Counted from the stretch's first letter, positions 17,497 to 25,706 are shown. The stretch: DNA of 37,776 bases from Caulobacter sp. (GCA_029866155.1 JARWZW010000016.1:1-37776); one strand, 5' to 3'. Program-made: numbers and translations. The notes: generated by a model from the letters alone, not told the origin.

Positions 17497-17545
17497 CTAG
17501 AGCGTGTTCCGATAAGTGTGAAGCGGTGATCGGAACAGGCTCTAG
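17497..17545. repeat. Palindromic intergenic repeat between parC and bpt
   Basis: CTAGAGCGTGTTCCGAT (17497-17513) and ATCGGAACAGGCTCTAG (17529-17545) are inverted copies with one mismatch in 17, around a 15-base loop. From memory it resembles short palindromic elements dispersed between genes in Caulobacter-like genomes. Lying between two converging genes, it could act as a bidirectional terminator. The right arm contains the TAG stop codon of bpt (17542-17544). Confidence 0.85.
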
Positions 17546-18393
17546 GTCGCGTCCGTATCAAGAGAGGGCGAGTCCTTGCGACCGAGGCGCGGCGTTTCCG
17601 GTCCTCGCGTCGCACGACTGTTGGCCAAGGCCTGTTCCGCTCGGGCAAGTTCGCGGGCCGAGATCAGGCCCCAACCGCTGGGGCGAAGGATCTCCAGCGG
17701 GCTGAAGCGGGCCTTGTAGGCCATCTTCTCGCTGCCAGCGACCCAATAGCCCAGATAGACCCGGCGCAGGTCATTGAGCCGGGCCTGGACCACATGATCG
17801 AGGACCATGAAGGAGCCGAGGCTGCGGCGTCCCATGGCGGGATCAAAGAAGCTGTAGACCAGCGAGAGCCCGTCCTGCATCAGGTCGACCAACGCACAGG
17901 CCACCAGATCGCCGGGGCCCTGGTCCTGTGACGGAGTACGGTATTCGACGATATGGGTGCGGACGGTAGAGTCCTCGACCATGGCGACGAAATCCGACCA
18001 GGTCATTTCAGCCATGCCGCCATCTGCATGGCGCGCGAGAAGGTAGCGACGGAGAAGCTCGAACTGCTCGCCGGTCGCTTCGGCCTCGACGATGTGGCGC
18101 TGCAGGTCGCTGTTGCGAGACAGGGCGCGCCGCTCGGAACGGGAGAAGACGTAGTCTGCGACCGGAACCCGGGCTGATGTGCAGGCGGCGCAAGCCTCGC
18201 AGGCCGGCCGATAGGCGATATTCTGCGAACGGCGGAAGCCCGATTGCGTCAGGTGGTCGTTTAGGGTCGGCCCTTCCAACTGAGGCAGATGGGTAAAGAC
18301 CTTCCGTTCCTCCCGGTCAGGAAGGTAGGGGCAGGGAGATCCAGCGGTCAGGAAGAACCGCAATCGGCCGGGAGGCGTAAACTGTAGCGTCAC
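17542..18393 (-). CDS. bpt: Aspartate/glutamate leucyltransferase (Bpt/Ate family)
   Basis: A 283-residue aminoacyl-tRNA-protein transferase. Bacterial Bpt attaches leucine to N-terminal Asp or Glu, creating an N-degron for ClpS-ClpAP. Family marks include the early CPYLPDREERKVFTHL, LTQSGFRRSQNIAYRPAC, the Cys-rich CEACAACTSARVP, and the C-terminal SLGSFMVLDHV, RVYLGYWVAGSEKMAYKARF and LEILRPSGW. The start is a GTG at 18391-18393 with GAAGGT upstream. The last codons overlap the palindromic repeat. The Leu/D,E specificity is from family knowledge of alphaproteobacterial members, not visible directly. Confidence 0.9.
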   Translation of the reverse strand: MTLQFTPPGRLRFFLTAGSPCPYLPDREERKVFTHLPQLEGPTLNDHLTQSGFRRSQNIAYRPACEACAACTSARVPVADYVFSRSERRALSRNSDLQRHIVEAEATGEQFELLRRYLLARHADGGMAEMTWSDFVAMVEDSTVRTHIVEYRTPSQDQGPGDLVACALVDLMQDGLSLVYSFFDPAMGRRSLGSFMVLDHVVQARLNDLRRVYLGYWVAGSEKMAYKARFSPLEILRPSGWGLISARELARAEQALANSRATRGPETPRLGRKDSPSLDTDAT

Positions 18394-18435
18394 TGAACCT
18401 TCCCGCCTCCGTCGATCTCTGCGTGAAGTCGATTA

Positions 18436-18456
18436 GGACCCATGGCCGATGGGTTC
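18436..18456 (-). terminator. Stem-loop after motB
   Basis: GGACCCAT (18436-18443) and ATGGGTTC (18449-18456) form an 8-bp stem with one G-U pair and a 5-base loop, between the ends of motB and the start of bpt on the minus strand. There is no U-run, so termination is uncertain. Confidence 0.35.
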
Positions 18457-18500
18457 GCAAGGGCCGGGCGTCGTCCGCAGGCGCAGGTCCGTGGCATTGG

Positions 18501-19409
18501 CTAGCGGTCAGGCGGAAGAACAGGCGCTTCCCGCAGCAGAATGATCGCGATCCGACGGTTGCCCGCCAGGGTGGGGTCGTCCGGATAAAGGGGATCTGAA
18601 TTGGCTTTGCCGGAAACCTGATAGATCCGGTCTGCGTCGACACCAGCGACCTGCAGGATCTGGCGCGAAGCGTCTGCACGGGCCGAGGAAAGGCCCCAGT
18701 CGCTTGGGGTCTTGACGCCATTGGCGTTGGCGCTGGTGTGACCCGAGATCGTGATACGGTTGGGCAGCTGGTTGATGACCTTGGCGATGGCCCGCAGCAG
18801 AATCCGTGCCCGGTCGTTGGGGCTTGCTGCCCCATCCCGGAACATGGAGCGACCTTCCTGGTCGATCAGCTGGATGCGCAGCCCTTCCGGGGTCTGGTCG
18901 ATCTGGATCTGTTTGGAAAGTTCGGCCAGTTCCGGCATGTCCTGGAGCGCCTGGCGCAGTGACTGGGCTGCGGACGCAAAGGCCTCGGCCTCCCGCTTCT
19001 GAATCTCCTCGCGCAGAGCGTCCTCGCTGGCGTTTTCAAGCTTGGAGCTGGTCGGACTGGTTTCGCTGAAGCCGTCCTTGGGGGTCTCGGGGGGCGCTTC
19101 AGGGGCCAGTTGCTCAACGATCGCTACTGCACCGTTCGACTTGGCCCCATCCTCTCCGAGGGCCGTACCGCCAAGAATTCCGCCGGAGCCGCTCGTGGTT
19201 TCCGAAACACTGGCCGGTGCGAAGTAATCGGCGATGCCGCGCTTCTGCTCAGGGCTGGTTGTGTTGATCAGCCACATCAGCAGGAAGAAGGCCATCATCG
19301 CAGTGACGAAGTCGGCATAGGCGACTTTCCACGCGCCGCCGTGGTGCCCCCCGCCGGATACCTTCTTCACCTTCTTGATGAGGATCGGTCTGTCGCCTCC
19401 GATCGCCAT
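18501..19409 (-). CDS. motB: Flagellar motor stator protein MotB
   Basis: MotB, 302 residues, anchors the proton-driven stator to peptidoglycan. The N-terminus is short and basic, followed by one transmembrane helix with the proton-binding aspartate D33 in AYADFVTAMMAFFLLMWLIN. A long acidic linker follows, then a C-terminal OmpA-like domain (about 205-290) with ITISGHTSANANG, LSSARADASRQIL and NRRIAIILL. The start is the ATG at 19409; a TTG two codons upstream is less likely. No motA is adjacent, as I recall for Caulobacter, where motA and motB are unlinked. The gene is divergent from the hydroxyacid dehydrogenase gene. Confidence 0.95.
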   Translation of the reverse strand: MAIGGDRPILIKKVKKVSGGGHHGGAWKVAYADFVTAMMAFFLLMWLINTTSPEQKRGIADYFAPASVSETTSGSGGILGGTALGEDGAKSNGAVAIVEQLAPEAPPETPKDGFSETSPTSSKLENASEDALREEIQKREAEAFASAAQSLRQALQDMPELAELSKQIQIDQTPEGLRIQLIDQEGRSMFRDGAASPNDRARILLRAIAKVINQLPNRITISGHTSANANGVKTPSDWGLSSARADASRQILQVAGVDADRIYQVSGKANSDPLYPDDPTLAGNRRIAIILLREAPVLPPDR

Positions 19410-19496
19410 GGTCAACTCCGCTTAACCGTAATATCGGCAAGTTCGCTGGCGGACGTTAAGATGGCGTTTCGGCGAGGGATTTCGAGGAGTGTATTG

Positions 19497-20354
19497 GTGA
19501 AGGTCGCTTTTATCGGACTTGGGGTTATGGGCTTTCCCATGGCGGGTCATCTGGCCGGAGCCGGTCACGACGTCACGGTATTCAATCGCTCGCCGGAAAA
19601 GGCCGCCCGCTGGCTGCAGACGCACCCGGGGGCGACAGCCTCTACTCTTGCTGACGTCGCCAAGGGCGCTGAACTGGTCGCTCTCTGTGTCGGCAATGAT
19701 GATGATGTTCGTGCGGTGGTGGCGGAGCTGCTGCCGGCCATCGCCCCGGGCGGCCTGATCGTGGACCACACCACCACCTCGGCCGTGCTCGCCCGGGACA
19801 TGGCGGAGCTGTGCGCTGCATCTGGCCGCTGGTTTCTCGACGCCCCGGTCAGTGGCGGGCAGGCCGGCGCGGAAAGCGGCCAGCTAACGATCATGATTGG
19901 CTGCGAAGAGGTCGCCTTCGATCGTGTGGTTCCCGTCATCGGCGCCTATGCCAAGGCGATCCGCCGGATCGGTGGCCCCGGATCCGGGCAACTGGCCAAG
20001 ATGGCAAACCAGATCGCCATCGCCGGCGTTGTCCAGGGCCTGGCCGAGGCCGTCCACTTCAGCAAGCGCGCCGGCGTGGATCCGATGGTCGTCTTCGGGG
20101 CGATCAGCAAGGGGGCGGCCCAGTCCTGGCAGATGGACAACCGCTGGGCCACTATGGTCGAAGGGCGCTTTGATTTCGGCTTCGCCGTAGACTGGATGCG
20201 CAAGGACCTGGGCCTGGTTCTGGATGAGGCCAGGGAGCGGGGCGCTCGGCTGGACATGACCGCCCTGGTCGACAGCTACTATGCCGAGGTACAGGCCCTT
20301 GGCGGGCGCCGCTGGGATACGTCGAGCCTGGTTGTGCGGCTCGACAAGCCCTGA
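19497..20354 (+). CDS. NAD(P)-dependent beta-hydroxyacid dehydrogenase (3-hydroxyisobutyrate dehydrogenase family)
   Basis: A 285-residue dehydrogenase of the 3-hydroxyisobutyrate/tartronate semialdehyde/glyoxylate reductase family. The Rossmann motif VAFIGLGVMGFPMAGHL opens the protein, with DHTTTSA, then the substrate-binding DAPVSGGQAGAESGQLTIM, and the catalytic lysine in GSGQLAKMANQI. The exact substrate cannot be told; glyoxylate/succinic semialdehyde reductase is another option. I place the start at the GTG at 19497 (MKVAFIGLG), with GAGGAG 7 bases upstream. A much longer in-frame extension to 19110 runs antisense into motB and is rejected. Confidence 0.9.
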   Translation: MKVAFIGLGVMGFPMAGHLAGAGHDVTVFNRSPEKAARWLQTHPGATASTLADVAKGAELVALCVGNDDDVRAVVAELLPAIAPGGLIVDHTTTSAVLARDMAELCAASGRWFLDAPVSGGQAGAESGQLTIMIGCEEVAFDRVVPVIGAYAKAIRRIGGPGSGQLAKMANQIAIAGVVQGLAEAVHFSKRAGVDPMVVFGAISKGAAQSWQMDNRWATMVEGRFDFGFAVDWMRKDLGLVLDEARERGARLDMTALVDSYYAEVQALGGRRWDTSSLVVRLDKP

Positions 20355-20382
20355 ACCCAATGCTTTTCAATGCCGGTCGGCG

Positions 20383-21045
20383 CTATTTCAACAGCCGGCG
20401 GCGAAGGGCGGTTTCGAGCTGGGTCCAGTCTTCAGCCCAGTGATGTCGATCCGGCGCCGTCGGGGCGAAGGGCCGCAGCCTTGCATCCGCGACAATCTGG
20501 AACCTGGCGACCTCGGGGGCGGAATCCTCGACGGAGTCCAGATTGGGCAGAAGGTCGTCGATAAATCCCGAGGGGCCATCGGTGCGGGCCGCCAGGGCGG
20601 CAACCACCGGACCCTTGAGACCCGAATTTATGATCATGGGATAGTCCAGTCCGTGCGCCTTGAGCCAGCGACTCCGCGCGGTCCGACCGTGGTCAGGAGC
20701 ATTGGTCAGGATAATGATCCCGGCGTCCGTCGCCAGGCTTGAAAGCGCCTCTGCCGCGCCTTCGACCGGGTCGAGGTCGCCGTCGCCGTGGCGGAAGAAG
20801 TCGTCAAACAGGGACTTGCCGGTTTCCATGTCGATATGGCGGTCATCGCCAGGACGATAGACGTTCTGGAACAGAGCGAAACGATCGACCCGCATTTCAA
20901 AGCCGTGGCGTCCGACGAAGCGCTCGAACCCCGACATGAAATGGGCCAGCACCTCGTCGACATCGACGATCAAAAGGGGGCGTCCGGGATCGATTTCGAT
21001 CGTCCGGGCGATTTCGAGCGGGGTTTGGGAGGGGGACTGGATCAC
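20383..21045 (-). CDS. HAD-like hydrolase superfamily protein
   Basis: A 220-residue protein with HAD-type motifs: motif I LLIVDVDEVLAHF (nucleophile Asp of DVDEV), motif II ILTNAP, a lysine in SGLKGP for motif III, and the acidic pair GFIDDLLPN for motif IV. It could be a phosphatase; no substrate can be inferred. The start is a GTG at 21043-21045. It is divergent from divK, and the candidate CtrA box lies directly before its start codon, so its expression may also be touched by that site. Confidence 0.78.
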   Translation of the reverse strand: MIQSPSQTPLEIARTIEIDPGRPLLIVDVDEVLAHFMSGFERFVGRHGFEMRVDRFALFQNVYRPGDDRHIDMETGKSLFDDFFRHGDGDLDPVEGAAEALSSLATDAGIIILTNAPDHGRTARSRWLKAHGLDYPMIINSGLKGPVVAALAARTDGPSGFIDDLLPNLDSVEDSAPEVARFQIVADARLRPFAPTAPDRHHWAEDWTQLETALRRRLLK

Positions 21046-21047
21046 GA

Positions 21048-21062
21048 TTAGCGCAGGCTTAA
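21048..21062. promoter_or_regulatory. Candidate CtrA-binding site upstream of divK
   Basis: TTAG-N7-TTAA, one base from the CtrA consensus TTAA-N7-TTAA, 85 bases before the divK ATG and 2 bases before the HAD gene start. In C. crescentus divK transcription is known to depend on CtrA, which makes the match more credible than chance. Confidence 0.5.
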
Positions 21063-21102
21063 GGATATTCGTGGCTACTGGCTTCTACAAACAGGAACGG
21101 CT

Positions 21103-21107
21103 GAGTC
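21103..21107. promoter_or_regulatory. GANTC (CcrM-type) methylation site in divK leader
   Basis: GAGTC, 40 bases before the divK ATG, is a possible CcrM adenine methylation site. In Caulobacterales such sites near promoters can tie expression, with GcrA, to replication passage. The sequence motif is certain; a regulatory role is inferred. Confidence 0.4.
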
Positions 21108-21147
21108 TTTTTTTCAGCGGACCGCAAGGGTCGAGGTCAATCGGTTG

Positions 21148-21513
21148 ATGGCGAAAAAGGTCCTCATCGTCGAGGATAACGAGCTCAACATGAAGCTCTT
21201 CCACGACCTGCTCGACGCGCAAGGGTATGAAACCCTTCAGACGCGTGAGGGACTGTCTGCCCTGGCGCTGGCCCGGGAGCATCGACCCGATCTGATCCTG
21301 ATGGATATACAGTTGCCCGAGATTTCTGGTCTCGAAGTCACCAAGTGGCTGAAGGAAGACGATGATCTGGCCCATATCCCGATCGTCGCCGTGACGGCCT
21401 TCGCCATGAAGGGGGATGAGGAACGGATCCGGGAAGGAGGCTGTGAGGCCTATATCTCGAAGCCCATCTCTGTCGTCCATTTCCTGGACACCATTCGCCG
21501 CTTGCTAGGATAG
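21148..21513 (+). CDS. divK: Single-domain response regulator DivK
   Basis: DivK, 121 residues, is a stand-alone receiver that binds DivL and PleC/DivJ and controls the CtrA pathway at cell division. The acidic pocket is E9/D10 in [12 protein letters not shown] and the phosphorylated D53 in [12 protein letters not shown]; later come [15 protein letters not shown] and the conserved Lys in [11 protein letters not shown]. The match to Caulobacter DivK is close by recall, with a slightly shorter C-terminus. I choose the ATG at 21148; the TTG just before it is in frame. The stop lies 4 bases before pleD, so the two form an operon. Confidence 0.97.
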   Translation: MAKKVLIVEDNELNMKLFHDLLDAQGYETLQTREGLSALALAREHRPDLILMDIQLPEISGLEVTKWLKEDDDLAHIPIVAVTAFAMKGDEERIREGGCEAYISKPISVVHFLDTIRRLLG

Positions 21514-21517
21514 GTCG

Positions 21518-22882
21518 ATGAGTGCGCGCATCCTTGTGGTCGACGACATCGAGGCCAACGTCCGGCTGCTCCAGGCCAAGCTGACGGCGGAATACTATGA
21601 TGTCCTGATGGCCTACGATGGCCCCTCGGCCCTGGCGATCGCAGCGGCCGAGCAACCTGATATTGTCCTGCTCGATGTGATGATGCCGGGCATGGATGGT
21701 TTCGAGGTCTGTCGGCGCCTGAAGGAAGATCCGGTCACCCGCCACATCCCCGTGGTCCTCGTCACCGCCCTTGATGGCCGGTCTGACCGGATCGAGGGTC
21801 TGGAGGCCGGGGCTGACGAGTTTCTGACCAAACCGATCGACGATGTCCTGTTGTTCGCCCGGGTTCGCAGCTTGACCCGCCTGAAACTGGTCATAGACGA
21901 ACTGCGCCAACGCGAGGAATCCGGCCGGCGGATGGGCGTCATAGCCGGCGCGGCGTCGCGCCTCGGCGGCACGGGCGGCCGGATTCTCATCGTCGATGAC
22001 AATGAGCGTCAAAGCCAGCGGGTCGCCGCCGAGCTTGGCGTGGATCACCGTCCGGTGGTCGAGACCGATCCCGAGAAGGCTCTCGCCACGGCCCGGGGGC
22101 CTGTGGATATAGTGATTGTCAATGCGGCGGCCCGGAACTTCGATGGCCTTCGCTTCTGCGCCAACCTGCGATCGGATGAAGTGTCGCGGCACCTACCGGT
22201 TCTGGTCATCGTTGATCCGGATGACCGTCCCAGGCTGGTCAAGGCCCTGGAAATCGGGGTCAATGATATCCTGACCCGGCCAATCGATCCGCAGGAACTG
22301 TCCGCCAGAGCTCGCACCCAGATCAAGCGTAAGCGTTATACCGATTTCCTTCGTCAGAACCTCGACCATTCGCTGGAACTGGCGGTCACGGATCAGCTGA
22401 CCGGATTGCATAATCGTCGATACATGGAAGGGCAGCTCGGGGCCCTGGCCAAACGGGCCTCCATGGGAGGCGACCCGGTGGCGGCCCTGATGATCGATAT
22501 CGATCACTTCAAGAAGATCAATGACAGCTTCGGCCATGATGTCGGCGACGAGGTGCTGCGGGAGTTTGCCGTGCGGCTGGCCTCCAATGTTCGGGCCGTC
22601 GATCTGCCCTGTCGCTACGGCGGCGAGGAGTTCACGGTCATCATGCCTGACACTCAGATCGAGGATGCAGAGCGCATCGCCGAACGAATCAGGCTGCACG
22701 TCGCCGGCTCGCCCTTCCGGGTCGCGGGCGGGTCAGAGCTGCTGACGGTCACCATTTCCGTGGGTGTCGCAGCCACCATCGGCGTGACCGATACCCCCGA
22801 GACCCTGCTCAAGCGGGCTGACAGTGCGGTCTATGAAGCCAAGCACGCCGGCCGCAACCGGGTCATATCCAAGGCAGCCTGA
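21518..22882 (+). CDS. pleD: Diguanylate cyclase response regulator PleD
   Basis: PleD, 454 residues, makes cyclic di-GMP when phosphorylated and drives flagellum loss and stalk formation at the swarmer-to-stalked transition. Domains: a receiver with phospho-acceptor D53 in IVLLDVMMPGMDG and lysine in LTKPID; a second, degenerate receiver from about 155 in which IVNAAARNFDG has no acceptor Asp; and the GGDEF domain with AVTDQLTGLHNRR, MIDIDHFKKINDSFGHDVGD and active site GGEEF (368-372). The inhibitory site RAVD (359-362) is intact, so product feedback is likely. It follows divK by 4 bases. Confidence 0.97.
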   Translation: MSARILVVDDIEANVRLLQAKLTAEYYDVLMAYDGPSALAIAAAEQPDIVLLDVMMPGMDGFEVCRRLKEDPVTRHIPVVLVTALDGRSDRIEGLEAGADEFLTKPIDDVLLFARVRSLTRLKLVIDELRQREESGRRMGVIAGAASRLGGTGGRILIVDDNERQSQRVAAELGVDHRPVVETDPEKALATARGPVDIVIVNAAARNFDGLRFCANLRSDEVSRHLPVLVIVDPDDRPRLVKALEIGVNDILTRPIDPQELSARARTQIKRKRYTDFLRQNLDHSLELAVTDQLTGLHNRRYMEGQLGALAKRASMGGDPVAALMIDIDHFKKINDSFGHDVGDEVLREFAVRLASNVRAVDLPCRYGGEEFTVIMPDTQIEDAERIAERIRLHVAGSPFRVAGGSELLTVTISVGVAATIGVTDTPETLLKRADSAVYEAKHAGRNRVISKAA

Positions 22883-22975
22883 CGTCCTTCCGCCAACCGG
22901 CCCTGAAAACGAGCCAATCGAGTAGTTAACCCGCGTCCGGCAAGGCTGATGGCCGGTGACTACGGGCCAGGGCCC

Positions 22976-23008
22976 AAAGAAAAACGCCCGGCGTTGCGGC
23001 CGGGCGTT
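22976..23008 (-). terminator. Intrinsic terminator of rpmG
   Basis: AACGCCCGGC (22983-22992) and GCCGGGCGTT (22999-23008) form a perfect 10-bp stem with a 6-base loop. On the minus strand it is followed by T residues (TTT, C, TTT, from 22982 down to 22976), 25 bases past the rpmG stop. A classic rho-independent terminator; it may also stop pleD transcripts from the other side. Confidence 0.8.
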
Positions 23009-23032
23009 CCGAAATCCAGAGGTCTGGAACGG

Positions 23033-23200
23033 CTATTTGATCTTGCCCTCCTTGAACTCGACGTGCTTGCGCACGACCGGGTCGTACTTCTTCAGGACCA
23101 TCTTGTCGGTCTTGGTGCGGGCGTTCTTCTTGGTCACATAGAAGAAGCCGGTGTCCGCCGTGGAGTTGAGGCGGATCTTGATGGATGCCGGTTTGGCCAT
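23033..23200 (-). CDS. rpmG: 50S ribosomal protein L33
   Basis: L33, 55 residues, is a small basic protein of the large subunit near the E site. The sequence runs [20 protein letters not shown], then [20 protein letters not shown], then [15 protein letters not shown], a full match to the proteobacterial form. It has no cysteines, so it is the zinc-independent type. The ATG is at 23198-23200, preceded by a moderate GGATAG Shine-Dalgarno on the minus strand. A strong terminator follows. The 93-base gap upstream separates it from the Nudix genes. Confidence 0.96.
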   Translation of the reverse strand: MAKPASIKIRLNSTADTGFFYVTKKNARTKTDKMVLKKYDPVVRKHVEFKEGKIK

Positions 23201-23293
23201 AACTCTATCCTCATGGCCGCAGGGCCGAATTCTCGCGAGGCGCGGAACATACGCACGGTTGGCTGGAAGTCAACGGCTCCCTTTGCTCCCGGA

Positions 23294-23866
23294 TCAGATC
23301 AGTTGCTTGAGCCGGGCCTTGCCATAGCGATAGGTGAACAGGAAGGGCGGGTCCTGGGCGGCTGCGGCGCGAACCACGGCTTCGGTAATGTCCATGATCG
23401 GGAGACGCAGGGCCTCTTCCAGCGGACGAAACGCCAGCTCGCTCAGTTCATCGCTGTCCGCCAGGGTCCCCGCCGACTCCGCAGCGTCCGCCTGGAAGAA
23501 CCGGGCGTGAAACCGAACCGGGCTCATGGTCGGGGTGATGGCCCGCGCAGTCAGCCTCAGGGTGGCGTGATTGCTGAGCTGTAGTCCCGTCTCTTCCAGG
23601 GTCTCCCGAACGGCCGCCGCCGCAAGGCCCCCGGCCAGCCTCAGGGGCGCATGGGCAAGGCGTGCACAGAGCGGTGACAGGGCGCGGGGGTGTTCCAGAT
23701 CTCCCGGCTCAACGCCGCCGCCCGGGAAGACAAAGACGTCAGGTGCGAACCTCGATTTGCGGGGTCTGCGCCCCATCAGGACCTCAGCCTTCGGCCCTGT
23801 ACCGCGCAACAGCACGAGACTGGCGGCATGGCGCGGCTTGGCGGGTTTTGAGGGCGCCTCTGTCAC
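23294..23866 (-). CDS. Nudix hydrolase (second of a tandem pair)
   Basis: A 190-residue Nudix-fold protein. The Nudix box is split as in the long-loop Nudix group: FVFPGGGVEPGDLEHP, a loop of about 25 residues, then AAAVRETLEETGLQL, keeping the RExxEExG catalytic core. Later come RAITPTMSPVRFHARFF and ELSELAFRPLEEALRLP, which match the neighbouring protein in order. CoA or NUDT-type diphosphates are possible substrates, not shown here. The start is a GTG at 23866 overlapping the TGA of the upstream Nudix gene by 4 bases (GTGA). Confidence 0.85.
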   Translation of the reverse strand: MTEAPSKPAKPRHAASLVLLRGTGPKAEVLMGRRPRKSRFAPDVFVFPGGGVEPGDLEHPRALSPLCARLAHAPLRLAGGLAAAAVRETLEETGLQLSNHATLRLTARAITPTMSPVRFHARFFQADAAESAGTLADSDELSELAFRPLEEALRLPIMDITEAVVRAAAAQDPPFLFTYRYGKARLKQLI

Positions 23867-24588
23867 AGGTATTCCAGGCGGCGTGCGCCCTTTTGAAACC
23901 GCATGAAGGGGGCAGGGCGGCTGTCGTCCTCAAGTCGATGGGCGATTTCCTGGACGACGAACCGGGTGATGTTCGGCAGGTCCAGGGCCAGAGCCTCATC
24001 AAGGTCCACCCAGGCGATCTCGTCAAGTTCCCCGCAGTCCGGCCTGCGTTCAAGGCTGATCAGTGATTCGGCGTCCGCCATGAAGAACCGCGCATCGAAG
24101 CGCTTGGGTCGATAGGGGGGGGTGATGGCGCGGGCGACAAACTGCAGGGCCGCCAGGTCGGGAAGGGCTCCGGTTTCGAGAAACGGCCTCCAGGACCCGA
24201 CGCCTGGCCGGGGATCGGCTGGGCGCGCCAGCAACAGGCCGACCTCTTCAAAGGTTTCCCGGACCGCTGCAAGGGCCAGGGCCCTGGGCAGTTTCGGGCT
24301 CGCATGTCGGGCGGTCAACTGGAGGCGCGCCTCGGTCTGCGGGTGCAGGTCAGTCGCGGCGGGCGCGGTGAAGTCACCGCGGTCGACGCGCCCTCCCGGA
24401 AAAACCCATTTGGAGGGCATGAAGCTATGGCCTTTGGCCCGCCGGCCCATGAGCAGGCGCGGCTTGGGACCGTCGCGACGGACGACAATCAGTGTGGCGG
24501 CGTGGCGCGGCTTAACCGCCGCGCCAGTCTCCCGCATGGCGCCGTCGCTTCGGGGGTCATAATTGGGGTCAAGGGTCGGCTCGGTCAT
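23863..24588 (-). CDS. Nudix hydrolase (first of a tandem pair)
   Basis: A 241-residue Nudix protein paralogous to the one downstream. KPRHAATLIVVRRDGPKPRL is followed by KWVFPGGRVDRGDF, a long loop, and LAAVRETFEEVGLLLARP, keeping the catalytic RExxEExG. The C-terminal half repeats the pattern RAITPPYRPKRFDARFF and ELDEIAWVDLDEALAL. An N-terminal stretch of about 25 residues (MTEPTLDPNYDPRSDG) is absent from its partner. The ATG at 24588 is the start; the stop overlaps the next GTG. A Nudix gene between rnr and rpmG is common in alphaproteobacteria (from memory); here it is doubled. Confidence 0.86.
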   Translation of the reverse strand: MTEPTLDPNYDPRSDGAMRETGAAVKPRHAATLIVVRRDGPKPRLLMGRRAKGHSFMPSKWVFPGGRVDRGDFTAPAATDLHPQTEARLQLTARHASPKLPRALALAAVRETFEEVGLLLARPADPRPGVGSWRPFLETGALPDLAALQFVARAITPPYRPKRFDARFFMADAESLISLERRPDCGELDEIAWVDLDEALALDLPNITRFVVQEIAHRLEDDSRPAPFMRFQKGARRLEYL

Positions 24589-24683
24589 CAGGGCAGTTTA
24601 GGCCGATCACCGCGTCGGGAAAGCCTGACGCAAGGTGAACGGGTCAATCTTGCGCAGCCGCCCTGTCGGGGTCGGGCCTCTGG

Positions 24684-25706
24684 CTACTGCGTCCTGACGG
24701 GAACAAGGATCAGAATATCGAGGTCCCGGGTTGGGGTGAAGTCGGTCGCCCGGACCTCGAACCGGGTCGGGTTGATCTTTGTCACACCCTCGCCGCAGAA
24801 GCTGACGAGGTTTTCCGGGGCGCCCTTGTCGATCACCAGCCGGAAGTCGCCAATCGGCCGCGCCCAGTTGGCTCCTGTTTTCAGCACATATCCGATGCGG
24901 CGTTCCTGATACCAGCCGGCGCCCGCCATGGCCTTTCGTCCGCGGGCGACGGCAGAGACAAAGGCGTCGTCGATGCAGTACTTTCTCTGCATTTCGCGGG
25001 CCCAATCGTTGTCCGGGCGGGTCCATCCGGCGGCGCCCACGATCGTGTCGACAGTGGTGCCCAGGGCGGGCCTGTAGCGATGCTCAACGGCGATCTCGCG
25101 ACCGACGGGAAATATCTGCTCCCAATGGAATGTCGTCTTGAGCACCCAGGCCGGCGCCAGGTGATGTTCCCAGCCTTTGCCGGCGTCAAAATCATCCTGC
25201 GTCGCCAGTCCCAGCTTCAGTGCATCGGCCTTGTCACTGGGGCTCAGGCGATCCAGGGCCTCCCTGGCTCCGGACAGGTGGGAGGCCAAAGGCACCCCTC
25301 TGGAAGTTAGCCACGACGTCCGGTCAATGCCGCCTGTCATGGCCTTCTGCTCGACCCGTGGATTGACCAGCACTCCCTGAACCCTGGTGCTGAAATCCAG
25401 CAGGTTCGTCGGATCGCTGGAGGGAATTCCGACATCGCTTTCGAAAAAGCCTTCGCCCCCGATGTCGGGCATCGGGAAGGCCACGATGGTCCGCACCGGC
25501 CCTGGGGTGGTGTTGAGGAACCGGTAGCGAACGATCACCTGGTCCTGCGAGATAAACAGGTCTTCGCTACGCATCTCGACGCTGTCGGAGCGGGTCAGGA
25601 TGAGGCCGCCGGCGGCCAGCTCGGCTGTGGAATCGTTGGCTGCTGCGGGCAGTCCCATCAATAGTCCGGCCAGCAGAAGAACCGATTTCAGCCCGCGCCG
25701 TCTCAT
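24684..25706 (-). CDS. Exported DUF4424-like protein
   Basis: A 340-residue protein with a signal peptide (MRRRGLKSVLLLAGLLMGLPAAAN, cleavage near 23). The mature part fits DUF4424, an uncharacterised family of predicted exported proteins: it opens with ELAAGGLILTRSDSVEMRSE, then VRYRFLNTTPGPVRTIVAFP, a helical middle (REALDRLSPSDKADALKLG) and a beta-rich C-terminus ending DLDILILVPVRTQ. No catalytic motif is seen; function is unknown. Two cysteines are present in the mature part. The ATG at 25706 overlaps the rnr stop by 4 bases, so it is probably translated after rnr. The 95-base gap to the Nudix genes holds nothing recognised. Confidence 0.75.
   Translation of the reverse strand: MRRRGLKSVLLLAGLLMGLPAAANDSTAELAAGGLILTRSDSVEMRSEDLFISQDQVIVRYRFLNTTPGPVRTIVAFPMPDIGGEGFFESDVGIPSSDPTNLLDFSTRVQGVLVNPRVEQKAMTGGIDRTSWLTSRGVPLASHLSGAREALDRLSPSDKADALKLGLATQDDFDAGKGWEHHLAPAWVLKTTFHWEQIFPVGREIAVEHRYRPALGTTVDTIVGAAGWTRPDNDWAREMQRKYCIDDAFVSAVARGRKAMAGAGWYQERRIGYVLKTGANWARPIGDFRLVIDKGAPENLVSFCGEGVTKINPTRFEVRATDFTPTRDLDILILVPVRTQ

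Noticed and set aside
19422..19429. TTAACCGT as a CtrA half-site upstream of motB
   Set aside because: It is only a partial match with no second TTAA at the right spacing, and such half-sites occur by chance.
19110..19496. Long N-terminal extension of the hydroxyacid dehydrogenase frame
   Set aside because: It runs antisense into motB, and the Rossmann motif starts at once after the GTG at 19497 behind GAGGAG.
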